Shown piece after piece: positions 56,787-64,000 of a stretch of DNA of 64,000 nt. Made by a program: the position numbers and the translations under genes. The first letter of the stretch is position 1; every line of letters begins with the position of its first letter. The notes beneath the pieces are model-generated. The model worked only from the letters and a program-made list of their open reading frames with translations, ran no database searches and was not told where the DNA came from. The stretch covers positions 48,093 to 112,092 of the forward strand of contig JAFZAH010000042.1 of the NCBI GenBank assembly GCA_017548275.1, read 5' to 3'. The stretch is from Prevotella sp. (lineage in GTDB: Bacteria > Bacteroidota > Bacteroidia > Bacteroidales > Bacteroidaceae).

Positions 56787-57551
56787 ATGATAGAAGTCAA
56801 TCATTTATTCAAGACGTTTGAAGACAAGGAAGTGCTTCACGACATCAGCGCATGCTTCGAGAACGGCCAGACCAACCTCATTATCGGTCAGAGCGGTTCG
56901 GGTAAGACGGTGCTGATGAAGAATCTGGTGGGTCTGCTCGACCCTACCAGCGGCAAAGTGCTGTATGACGGGCGCGACTTCACGGCGATGTCGAAATCCG
57001 AGAAGGTGAAGTTGCGCCGTGAGATGGGGATGATTTTTCAGGGTGCGGCTCTGTTTGACTCGCTGTCGGTGCTGGAGAACGTGATGTTCCCACTCGATAT
57101 GTTCTCTACCATGAATTACCGTGAACGGGTGAAACGTGCACAGGAATGTCTGGACCGTGTCGGTTTGATTGACGCTCAGGAGAAATTCCCGGGTGAATTG
57201 TCGGGCGGTATGCAGAAACGTGTGGCCATCGCGCGTGCTATCGTGCTTAACCCTCAATACCTGTTTTGCGACGAGCCCAACTCAGGTTTGGACCCGAAAA
57301 CCTCGTTGGTCATCGACGAGTTGCTGAGCGGCATCACCAAGGAATACAACACGACGACCATCATCAATACTCACGACATGAACTCAGTGATGGGTATCGG
57401 TGAACATATCATCTTTATCTATCAGGGGAAAAAGGAATGGGAAGGCAACAAAGACATGGTCATCTCGTCGAACAACGAGCGACTGAACGACCTGGTGTTT
57501 GCCTCTGATTTGTTTAAGAAAGTGAAGAAAGTCGAGGAGACCGGCCAATGA
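56787..57551 (+). CDS. mlaF: MlaF-family ABC transporter ATP-binding protein
   Basis: A 254-residue ABC ATPase partner of MlaE. Walker A IIGQSGSGKTVLMKNLVG, signature GELSGGMQKRVAIARAIV, Walker B YLFCDEPNSGLDPKT. An MlaD (MCE-domain) substrate-binding protein would be expected next, but the following gene is convergent and unrelated. Confidence 0.93.
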   Translation: MIEVNHLFKTFEDKEVLHDISACFENGQTNLIIGQSGSGKTVLMKNLVGLLDPTSGKVLYDGRDFTAMSKSEKVKLRREMGMIFQGAALFDSLSVLENVMFPLDMFSTMNYRERVKRAQECLDRVGLIDAQEKFPGELSGGMQKRVAIARAIVLNPQYLFCDEPNSGLDPKTSLVIDELLSGITKEYNTTTIINTHDMNSVMGIGEHIIFIYQGKKEWEGNKDMVISSNNERLNDLVFASDLFKKVKKVEETGQ

Positions 57552-57565
57552 AGGTTGGCTAAGGG

Positions 57566-57961
57566 TCAACGCATCATCCAAATACCGTTTCTACGCACCA
57601 TAGGCACGAGAACCTGCTCGTTGAGGTTGTCATGGAAAGTGATGACCAGATAGACCTGCGCTGTCTGTGTGTCATTGTCCACCTCAGACTTCATCACACG
57701 CAGCCGCTCTATCCCCCCATGCTCTTTTTTTGTCTGAGCGACGTACATCCGGGCGTTGTCTGCCAATTGCTGGCGGTAACTCTCCGGCATATCGTCGTAA
57801 CCGTCCATGCCCGCCACAAAATCGTCGTATTGCCCTTGCAGCAGATAATCGTAATAGGCGCGCGCGGTGTTTGCCGCCAACTCGTCGGTTTTCAATTCCG
57901 ACGAACAGGCGACAAACACCATGGCCATGAGCAATATCGCGATTATCTTTTTGTACATCAA
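57566..57961 (-). CDS. Small lipoprotein of unknown function (DUF4878-like)
   Basis: A 131-residue lipoprotein: signal MMYKKIIAILLMAMVFVAC with lipidated Cys at residue 19. The mature domain (YDDFVAGMDGYDDMPES, ETEVDNDTQTAQVYLVITF-like strands ending RRNGIWMMR) resembles the NTF2-like/DUF4878 lipoproteins common in Bacteroidota. It converges on mlaF with 14 bases between. Confidence 0.75.
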   Translation of the reverse strand: MMYKKIIAILLMAMVFVACSSELKTDELAANTARAYYDYLLQGQYDDFVAGMDGYDDMPESYRQQLADNARMYVAQTKKEHGGIERLRVMKSEVDNDTQTAQVYLVITFHDNLNEQVLVPMVRRNGIWMMR

Positions 57962-58013
57962 TATCTGGCTTAACGTCTAAGCGAAGTGATAAATTCTCTC
58001 CTGCTTTAACTAC

Positions 58014-59327
58014 TTATTTCTGACGGATGAACACATTGATGGGGCATCCCGTCATATTCCAGTTCTCGCGTATCTTGTTCTCGAGGAAGCGCTTATAAGG
58101 CTCCTTCACATACTGCGGCAGATTGGCGTAGAACACGAACGAGGGTATCTGTGTGTTGGGCAACTGCATGCAATACTTGATTTTGATGTACTTGCCCTTG
58201 ATTGATGGTGGCGGATAAGCCTCGATGAGGGGCAGCATCACCTCGTTGAGTTTCGATGTGCCCACCTTTGCCTTCCGGTTCAGATACACTTGCTTGGCCG
58301 TCTCCAGCACACGGAAAATGCGCTGTTTGGTCACTGCCGAAGCGAAGATGATGGGGAAGTCGGTAAAGGGCGCCATACGTTTGCGGATGGCGTTCTCGAA
58401 GGTGTCGATGGCTTTTTGGTCTTTGTCCTCGACCAAATCCCATTTGTTGACTACCACCACCAGCGATTTGTTGTTTTTCTGTATCAACTGGAAGATGTTC
58501 ATATCCTGCGACTCTATGCCTCGTGTGGCGTCAATCATCAGGATGCAGACGTCGGAATTCTCGATGGAGCGTATGCTTCGCATCACAGAATAGAACTCCA
58601 GGTCCTCGGTCACTTTGTTTTTGCGTCTGATGCCGGCGGTATCGACCAGATAAAAATCGAAACCGAACTTGGTGTACCGGGTATAGATGCTGTCGCGCGT
58701 GGTACCCGCTATCTCGGTGACGATGTTGCGGTCCTCGCCGATGAAAGCATTGATGAGGCTGCTCTTACCTGCATTCGGACGTCCCACGACAGCGAAGCGG
58801 GGTATTCCCTCTTCAGCCTGGTCGGAATCGTCGCCTTTGAGATTTTCCAAAATCAGGTCGAGCAGGTCGCCCGTTCCGCTACCTGTAGCAGAACTGATGC
58901 AGTGGGGGTCGCCCAATCCCAGTTTGTAAAACTCCGCGGCATCACTGTACTGGTCGTAATTGTCGGCTTTGTTTGCCACGAGGATGACAGGCAGTTTGGT
59001 GCGGCGCAGAATCATCGCCACATCCTCGTCCCAGTCAGTGAGACCAGTCATCACGTCAACGAGGAAGAGCACGAGGTCGGCCTCCTCAGTGGCCACAATC
59101 ACCTGTTTGCGGATTTCCTCTTCAAATATATCGTCGGACTTGACCACCCAACCGCCGGTGTCAACTACCGAGAACTCACGTCCGTTCCACTCACATTTGC
59201 CGTATTGGCGGTCGCGGGTGGTACCGGCTTCGCTACTGACTATCGCTTTGCGCGAATTGGTCAAGCGGTTGAAAAGGGTGGATTTCCCCACATTGGGGCG
59301 CCCTACTATTGCTACTAAATTTCCCAT
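58014..59327 (-). CDS. der: Ribosome-associated GTPase Der (EngA)
   Basis: A 437-residue double GTPase required for 50S assembly. First G domain: [28 protein letters not shown]; second: [33 protein letters not shown]. The C-terminal KH-like domain ([20 protein letters not shown]) completes the family layout. Confidence 0.97.
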   Translation of the reverse strand: MGNLVAIVGRPNVGKSTLFNRLTNSRKAIVSSEAGTTRDRQYGKCEWNGREFSVVDTGGWVVKSDDIFEEEIRKQVIVATEEADLVLFLVDVMTGLTDWDEDVAMILRRTKLPVILVANKADNYDQYSDAAEFYKLGLGDPHCISSATGSGTGDLLDLILENLKGDDSDQAEEGIPRFAVVGRPNAGKSSLINAFIGEDRNIVTEIAGTTRDSIYTRYTKFGFDFYLVDTAGIRRKNKVTEDLEFYSVMRSIRSIENSDVCILMIDATRGIESQDMNIFQLIQKNNKSLVVVVNKWDLVEDKDQKAIDTFENAIRKRMAPFTDFPIIFASAVTKQRIFRVLETAKQVYLNRKAKVGTSKLNEVMLPLIEAYPPPSIKGKYIKIKYCMQLPNTQIPSFVFYANLPQYVKEPYKRFLENKIRENWNMTGCPINVFIRQK

Positions 59328-59344
59328 ATTTCTAATATTTATAT

Positions 59345-59400
59345 AAGGTCGTTAAGAACCTTAACGTAAACCTCAAATCTCAAACCTCAAATCTCACTCA
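59345..59400. repeat. GGTCGTTAAGGACC-type and ATTTGAG-type repeats between der and era
   Basis: aaggtcgttaagaacctta (inverted units) is followed by cctcaaatctcaaacctcaa. The second part reads gatttgaggtttgag in the other strand, matching the repeat before mutL. Confidence 0.65.
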
Positions 59401-60275
59401 GGATTATATCCGAAATTGTTCAGTTCACGTTCCGACGAGCGCCAGTCTTTGTCCACCTTGACGTAGGTCTCGAGGAAAATCGGTTTGCCGAAGAAACGCT
59501 CGAGGGCTTTACGGCTCTCTGTGCCCACCTTTTTCAAGGCATAACCCTGATGACCGATGATGATGCCTTTCTGGCTTTCACGCTCCACGTAGATGACGGC
59601 GCGTATGTCGATGCGCTTGGCACTTTCCTTGAACGACTCCACACTCACCTCCACCGAATAGGGTATCTCTTTGTCGTAATAGAGCAGTATCTTCTCGCGG
59701 ATAATCTCTGAGACGAAGAACCGTGCAGGTTTGTCGGTCAACTGGTCTTTTTCGAAGTAAGGCGGTGAGTCGGGCAGCAACTCCTTGATGCGTTTGAGCA
59801 GCATGTCAACACCGAACTTGTTGAGCGCCGAGATAGGCAGAATCTCCGCATTGGGCAACAACGTGTGCCATTTCTCCACCAAGTCGCCCAGCGTCTTCTG
59901 GTCGCTCTGGTCGATTTTGTTGATGAGCAGCAACACGGGTATTGACATCTTTTGCACCTTCTCGAGGAACTCCATGTTCTTCTCGGGATTCTCCACCACG
60001 TCGGTCACATAGAGCAACACATCGGCGTCGGCCAGGGCCGACTCAGAGAAAGCGAGCATTGACTCCTGCAACTTATAGTTGGGCTTCAACACGCCCGGTG
60101 TGTCGGAGAAGACAATCTGCATGTCATCGGTGTTGACGATGCCCATGATGCGGTGGCGTGTGGTCTGCGCCTTGAAGGTGGCGATAGAGATGCGCTCTCC
60201 CACCAGTTGATTCATCAGTGTGGATTTGCCCACATTGGGGTTTCCCACGATATTTACAAAACCTGCTTTGTGCAT
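59394..60275 (-). CDS. era: GTPase Era
   Basis: A 293-residue GTPase for 30S and 16S rRNA maturation: G1 [18 protein letters not shown]3 SDTPGVLKPNYKL, G4 NKIDQSDQ, and a C-terminal KH domain (ERESQKGIIIGHQGYALKKV). I chose the ATG at 60275; 58 further in-frame residues upstream cover a repeat region and the fabH terminator and have no family likeness. Confidence 0.95.
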   Translation of the reverse strand: MHKAGFVNIVGNPNVGKSTLMNQLVGERISIATFKAQTTRHRIMGIVNTDDMQIVFSDTPGVLKPNYKLQESMLAFSESALADADVLLYVTDVVENPEKNMEFLEKVQKMSIPVLLLINKIDQSDQKTLGDLVEKWHTLLPNAEILPISALNKFGVDMLLKRIKELLPDSPPYFEKDQLTDKPARFFVSEIIREKILLYYDKEIPYSVEVSVESFKESAKRIDIRAVIYVERESQKGIIIGHQGYALKKVGTESRKALERFFGKPIFLETYVKVDKDWRSSERELNNFGYNPE

Positions 60276-60280
60276 GTGTT

Positions 60281-60356
60281 TTAAGGAGTTTAAGAAGTTG
60301 AAGCTTAGGAGTTCAGGAGTTTCAGATTGATGTGTAAGGTCTTTAACGACCTTACT
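60281..60356. repeat. AGGAGTTTAAG-type and TTAACGACCTTA-type repeats upstream of era
   Basis: ttaaggagtttaagaagttg and aggagttcaggagtttcag (60281-60326), then gtaaggtctttaacgacctt (60334-60356). The same two families occur near mlaE/mlaF. Confidence 0.6.
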
Positions 60357-60392
60357 CAATGCCAGTAATCTCTTGCTTCTTTTTAGTCTTTT

Positions 60393-60435
60393 CGTCAAAA
60401 AAACGCATTCTTTCATGAGAGGAAGGATGCGTTTT
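60393..60435 (-). terminator. Terminator after fabH
   Basis: AAAACGCAT/ATGCGTTTT stem (60400-60408 with 60427-60435), extended by a weaker inner stem, followed on the minus strand by a T-rich run. Confidence 0.7.
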
Positions 60436-60452
60436 CTGTTGTTCGTCACGAT

Positions 60453-61475
60453 TTACTTGACCGGAGCCGTTGCCGCCGAACCGTCGTAAGCCCATTTCAG
60501 ATAGGAGGCTCCATGCACAAACCCGGCACCGAATGCCGTGAGTATCAGGTTGTCTCCCTTTCGAAGTTTGGACTCATACTCCCATAGTGCCAGGGGTATG
60601 GTTGCGGCGGAGGTGTTGCCGAAATGCTCGATGTTGACCATCACTTGTTCCATCGGCAGGTCCAATCGCTTGGCTACCGCCTCGATGATACGCATATTGG
60701 CCTGATGAGGCACTATCCATTGGATATTGTCCTTGTTCAGCCCGTTGCGCTCGGCGATGAGCGCACAGTCGTCGCTCATGCTGGTCACGGCATAACGGAA
60801 CACAGTGCGTCCCTCCTGATAGATGTAGTGGAGCCGGTGGTCAACGGTGAAATGCGATGGCGGGCATACAGAACCTCCCGCTTTCATGTGGAGGAAAGGC
60901 AGTCCTTTTCCGTCGGTGCGGAAATAGGAGTCCATATATCCCATGTCATCATCCTCGGTTGCCTCGATGAGCACTGCTCCGGCTCCGTCGCCGAACAGCG
61001 GGCATGTGGCGCGGTCTTTGTAATCAACCATGGCCGACATTTTGTCGGCACCGATGAGTATCACCTTGTTATACCGTCCTGACTCTACCATGCAGGCTAC
61101 GGTGTCGAGCGTATAGATAAAACCACAGCAGGCTGCCCAAAGGTCGTATGCGAAAGCATTTTTCAGACCCAGTTTTCCGAGTACGATGGATGCCGTTGAC
61201 GGGAATTTGTAGTCGGCAGATGAGGTCGTCACTATCAGCGCGTCGATGGTGTTGGGATCCACCCCAGTTTTTTTGAGCAGTTGCTTAGCGGCTTTACGTG
61301 CCATATAAGAAGTGCCCAACCCCTCCTCTGTCAGGATGCGGCGCTCCTTGATACCGACACGCGTCATAATCCACTCGTCGTTGGTTTCGACCATGCGCGA
61401 GAGTTCCTCGTTATTGAGGATATACTCGGGCACATAGCCACCAACGCCGGTGATTATCGCTCTTCTTTTACCCAT
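60453..61475 (-). CDS. fabH: 3-oxoacyl-ACP synthase III
   Basis: A 340-residue thiolase-fold condensing enzyme that starts fatty-acid chains. The catalytic cysteine is in DLWAACCGFIYTLDT, histidine in WIVPHQANMRII, asparagine in HFGNTSAATIPLALW. It overlaps rpmF by one base (TAATG), indicating translational coupling. Confidence 0.96.
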   Translation of the reverse strand: MGKRRAIITGVGGYVPEYILNNEELSRMVETNDEWIMTRVGIKERRILTEEGLGTSYMARKAAKQLLKKTGVDPNTIDALIVTTSSADYKFPSTASIVLGKLGLKNAFAYDLWAACCGFIYTLDTVACMVESGRYNKVILIGADKMSAMVDYKDRATCPLFGDGAGAVLIEATEDDDMGYMDSYFRTDGKGLPFLHMKAGGSVCPPSHFTVDHRLHYIYQEGRTVFRYAVTSMSDDCALIAERNGLNKDNIQWIVPHQANMRIIEAVAKRLDLPMEQVMVNIEHFGNTSAATIPLALWEYESKLRKGDNLILTAFGAGFVHGASYLKWAYDGSAATAPVK

Positions 61476-61663
61476 TATTCAGCCACTTCTTCCTTGACGA
61501 TCGCTACTTTACCTCTGTAATAACCGCAAGTGGGGCATACAGTATGATATACATAGTAAGCGCCGCAGTTGGGGCAAACTGCCAATGTGGGCATCTGAGC
61601 CTTGTCGTGCGTTCTTCTTTTCGCGGTACGAGTCTTTGACTGTCTTCTTTTAGGATGTGCCAT
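61475..61663 (-). CDS. rpmF: 50S ribosomal protein L32
   Basis: A 62-residue L32 with MAHPKRRQSKTRTAKRRTHD and a zinc ribbon: CPNCG and CPTCG with 13 residues between the pairs. It is the zinc-containing form. The rpmF-fabH pairing is conserved across many bacteria. Confidence 0.97.
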   Translation of the reverse strand: MAHPKRRQSKTRTAKRRTHDKAQMPTLAVCPNCGAYYVYHTVCPTCGYYRGKVAIVKEEVAE

Positions 61664-61669
61664 TGTTTG

Positions 61670-62197
61670 TTAATCTTTTAATATTGTTTTTAATTTCTCT
61701 AATTCACTCCATCTGGGATCGACCTCGGCCTCGCCACTGCTGCTTCGGGCGGCAGAATGCTCCTCAAGAACCTTCATCATCGCAGGGTTGCACTTTCCAG
61801 GTGTATGCACGTGCTTGATGGGTATGGCCAAAACGATCATCTCATAAATGAACCACGATATGTCGATGAAGCCTTCCCGCTCATCGATGGTCACCGTGTC
61901 ATCCTCTTCGGAGTATGCGTCTCCAAATTTCACTGTCAAGCGGTTGGTGGCTGCCACCGGCTGGTCCATATCGTCCAAACAAATGTCACAGGGTATCTTG
62001 ACGCTACCCTGTACACTGATGTCCAACAGGAAGAACCCGGGCTTTCGGCTCACGCTGACCGTCGCGTTCACGGCTCCGCGCTTCACGTCTTGCCCTTCGA
62101 CAGCATGGAAGAATTCATCGTCGATAGCGAACTCAAAGGTCTCATTATCAGCCTTCAAATTCTTCAAATCTATCTGATATGTCTCCAAACCGCACAT
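61670..62197 (-). CDS. yceD: YceD/DUF177-family protein
   Basis: A 175-residue protein of the YceD family, which partners L32 and 23S rRNA accumulation in other bacteria. The conserved CD-type element appears as IPCDICLDDMDQPV, plus ILEEHSAARSS near the C-terminus. I chose the ATG at 62197 (MCGLETYQIDLKNLK); the longer frame crosses the promoter (62206-62238). Six bases separate it from rpmF. Confidence 0.9.
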   Translation of the reverse strand: MCGLETYQIDLKNLKADNETFEFAIDDEFFHAVEGQDVKRGAVNATVSVSRKPGFFLLDISVQGSVKIPCDICLDDMDQPVAATNRLTVKFGDAYSEEDDTVTIDEREGFIDISWFIYEMIVLAIPIKHVHTPGKCNPAMMKVLEEHSAARSSSGEAEVDPRWSELEKLKTILKD

Positions 62198-62205
62198 AAT
62201 GGGCT

Positions 62206-62238
62206 GCAAAGTTACGAATATTTTTGATATTGAGCAAA
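62206..62238 (-). promoter_or_regulatory. Promoter of the yceD-rpmF-fabH operon
   Basis: TAACTTTGC (62214-62206), 20-nt spacer, TTTG (62238-62235) on the minus strand, an excellent match. The ATG at 62197 lies only about six bases from the predicted start, so the message is nearly leaderless. Confidence 0.75.
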
Positions 62239-62342
62239 TTATCTCTCTTTTTTTTATTTTCTGCCGACAAAAGGGCAGGGTAAAAGGAGAGTGAAAAACC
62301 GAGGCAAGAAAATAGTTTCGGGAAAGGAAAGAGGCGGGTCTG

Positions 62343-63509
62343 TCATTTCTCCAACTCAATGCGGAAGGTAGTGCCTTTGCCCAATTCAGAGTTTTTGACA
62401 AAAATCTTACCCGTATGATACTCCTCCACGATGCGTTTAGCAAGCGAGAGACCAAGGCCCCACCCGCGTTTCTTCGTGGTAAATCCGGGTTTGAACACAT
62501 TGTGCACATCCTTTTTTCGGATACCCTTTCCCGTGTCACTCACCTCAATGACAGCCAGTTGCTCATGGTCCTCGACATGGAGGGTGATGGTGCCTCCGTC
62601 AGCGCCCATGGCGTCAACAGCGTTTTTCGAGAGGTTCTCGATGACCCACTCAAAAAGCGAGGCGTTGATACTGACCACTACGTCATGATCGGGAAAATCC
62701 TTTACCATCTTTACCTTCGATGATGTGCGGCGGTCCATGTAGTCGATGACATGGTCCATCACCTCATTCAGACTCGAAGGCACAGGTTCGGGCAGCGACC
62801 CTATCTTGGAGAAACGGTCGGCTATCAACTGCAACCGCTTCACATCTTTTTCCATTTCTGGCAACAGGTCATCGTCGGGATACGTCTCTTTGAGTATCTC
62901 CGTCCACGCCATGAGCGACGATATGGGTGTGCCTAACTGGTGGGCCGTCTCTTTGGAGAGTCCAACCCACACTTTGTTTTGCTCGGCGCGTTTCGACGTG
63001 AGCAGTGCGAAGATGGCGACGACGACAAAAATCATCACGATGCCCAACTGCACGTACGGCCATTTCGACAGACGTTTAATCATGACCGAATCGTCATAGC
63101 AAACATATTGATAGTCAGTATGTTCACCGTCACCCACCTCTATTTGGATAAACTGTCCTTCTTTCTTCCACAACTTTCCAAGTGATGCCGCCTGACGAAG
63201 ACTGTCCTCATAGTTGGTTCCGGTAAGCGACACATTTCTGAATATCTGCGCGTTTTGGTCGGAGTCGAGCACCACCACGGGTATGGTGTTGTTCTCGTCC
63301 ATCACCTTGAGCACCAGACCCAGGTCGGTGTTCTCGTCAGCGGCATTGAATGAGCGGATGGCTTCTGCCCATACCCCCATTTTGTTGCGCTCCTCAATCG
63401 AGAGGTCATGCACCAGCACATGAGACACGACAAGTGAGGCAACCGCTATCAATACGGCTGCCACTACAAGGAATATCTTCACCTGACGTATCCTATCTGT
63501 CAATTGCAT
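62343..63509 (-). CDS. Sensor histidine kinase
   Basis: A 388-residue membrane kinase. One helix at about residues 12-33 (KIFLVVAAVLIAVASLVV), a periplasmic-type domain, and a second helix (QLGIVMIFVVVAIFALL) flank the sensor region. The H-box is KETAHQLGTPISSL with the phospho-acceptor His, followed by N (ENLSKNAVDAMG), G1 (VSDTGKGIRKKD), F and G2 (GFTTKKRGWGLGLSLAK) boxes. No response regulator is adjacent. The ATG at 63509 is preferred; a TTG two codons upstream is possible. Confidence 0.9.
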   Translation of the reverse strand: MQLTDRIRQVKIFLVVAAVLIAVASLVVSHVLVHDLSIEERNKMGVWAEAIRSFNAADENTDLGLVLKVMDENNTIPVVVLDSDQNAQIFRNVSLTGTNYEDSLRQAASLGKLWKKEGQFIQIEVGDGEHTDYQYVCYDDSVMIKRLSKWPYVQLGIVMIFVVVAIFALLTSKRAEQNKVWVGLSKETAHQLGTPISSLMAWTEILKETYPDDDLLPEMEKDVKRLQLIADRFSKIGSLPEPVPSSLNEVMDHVIDYMDRRTSSKVKMVKDFPDHDVVVSINASLFEWVIENLSKNAVDAMGADGGTITLHVEDHEQLAVIEVSDTGKGIRKKDVHNVFKPGFTTKKRGWGLGLSLAKRIVEEYHTGKIFVKNSELGKGTTFRIELEK

Positions 63510-63631
63510 ATACAATTAACGTAAACATCCCTGATTTATTGCATTCATAGGAAAACCAAGAAAGCCGAAGTAATCCCAGGAATGACTTGCCTCCTGCCCC
63601 ACCCTCGCTTCGGGAGGTCCAGTGCGGGCAC

Positions 63632-63671
63632 AAAAAAGCCAGCCGCCGGGGAATCATCCCCAACGGCTGGC
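63632..63671 (-). terminator. Terminator of the rRNA operon
   Basis: GCCAGCCG/CGGCTGGC outer stem (63638-63645 with 63664-63671), inner gggga/tcccc pairing, then six T residues on the minus strand. It lies about 12 bases past the 5S gene. Confidence 0.9.
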
Positions 63672-63683
63672 GTAGCATATAAA

Positions 63684-63795
63684 AAAGGCGGCCTCCTACT
63701 CTCCCGCATTGCATTGCAGTACCATCGGCGCAGGCGGGCTTAACTTCTCTGTTCGGGATGGGAAGAGGTGGGACCCCGCCGCAATAACCACCTGA
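63684..63795 (-). rRNA. rrf: 5S ribosomal RNA
   Basis: The minus strand carries a 5S sequence of about 112 nt with acceptor-like stem AGGTGG/CCGCCT, the conserved loop CCATCCCGAACAGAGAAGTT and the 3' GGGAGAGTAGG. Exact ends are inferred from stem pairing. Confidence 0.92.
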
Positions 63796-63904
63796 TATAA
63801 GGGTTGACAGGCGGCAACAAGACAAAACACTGACGTTTCCGGATTTCTTGGAAACAAACACAAAAAACAGGACGACGGCGATACAGCCGTAAACACGGCA
63901 CGGG

Positions 63905-64000
63905 CGAAAGCGTTCGGGCAATTAGTAGCGCTCGGCTTTGACGTCACCGTCTTTACACCTGCGCCCTATCAACGTCGTAGTCTGCGACGACCCTCAAAGG
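63905..64000 (-). rRNA. rrl: 23S ribosomal RNA, 3' end only
   Basis: On the minus strand the terminal 23S segment is seen (GTCGTCGCAGACTACGACGT, then GGCGCAGGTGTAAAGACGGT) entering from the window edge. The spacer 63796-63904 to 5S has no tRNA. The gene order implies 16S-23S-5S reading leftward. Confidence 0.9.

Noticed and set aside
60276-60449. Longer N-terminus for Era
   Set aside because: The extension runs through short repeats and the fabH terminator and lacks likeness to Era; the standard start is at 60275.

Overview
The window is a chromosomal segment of a Bacteroidota bacterium, most likely Prevotellaceae (Prevotella or a close relative). The evidence is the gene order (rpsL-rpsG-fusA-rpsJ followed by a long S10-spc-alpha block; tig-clpP-clpX-recQ; guaB-parvulin-surA-ostA-mutL; yceD-rpmF-fabH), the near absence of Shine-Dalgarno sequences, and many promoters of the Bacteroidota type, TTTG-N19-21-TAnnTTTGC. 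Species cannot be read from the sequence.

Layout. 1-2424: a divergent membrane-protein cluster (edge-truncated membrane protein, SpoIIM-family protein, RDD protein). 2425-3670: intergenic DNA with a small RNA, then a PepSY-like lipoprotein. 3671-8377: a large receiver/PEP-synthase-like protein and glutamate dehydrogenase. 8601-27480: the ribosomal protein region on the minus strand. It appears to be two transcription units: rpsL-rpsG-fusA-rpsJ, ending in a terminator near 23535, and rplC through rplQ, starting at its own promoter near 23347 behind a structured leader and ending at a terminator near 8617. 27715-34472: a secreted protein pair, asnS, a pseudouridine synthase with a long repetitive tail, and purB. 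34579-37088: two identical tRNA-Val genes flanking an ACT-domain gene, next to an IS30-like element and a palindrome-rich nonautonomous repeat. 37335-46750: OmpA protein, mutL, an outer-membrane biogenesis operon (ostA-like, two parvulin chaperones) and guaB. 46855-48920: an IS256/IS1249-like element with clean 8-bp target duplications and an AT-rich secreted protein, apparently inserted between guaB and recQ. 49034-54798: recQ, clpX, clpP, tig. 55016-57961: lptB and a divergent mlaE-mlaF pair, plus a lipoprotein. 58014-63509: der, era, fabH, rpmF, yceD and a sensor kinase. 63632-64000: the 3' end of an rRNA operon (23S end, 5S, terminator).

The most striking observation is rplF: the essential ribosomal protein L6 gene carries an in-frame TAA at codon 146 of 188, while the 42 codons after it remain intact and L6-like. 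Other points of interest are the paired leader hairpin upstream of rplC, mutually exclusive pairings between rpsL and rpsG, a +1 frame break in the IS256-like transposase at an A6 run, and several families of short, imperfect intergenic repeats, one of which lies inside the ribosomal protein operon.
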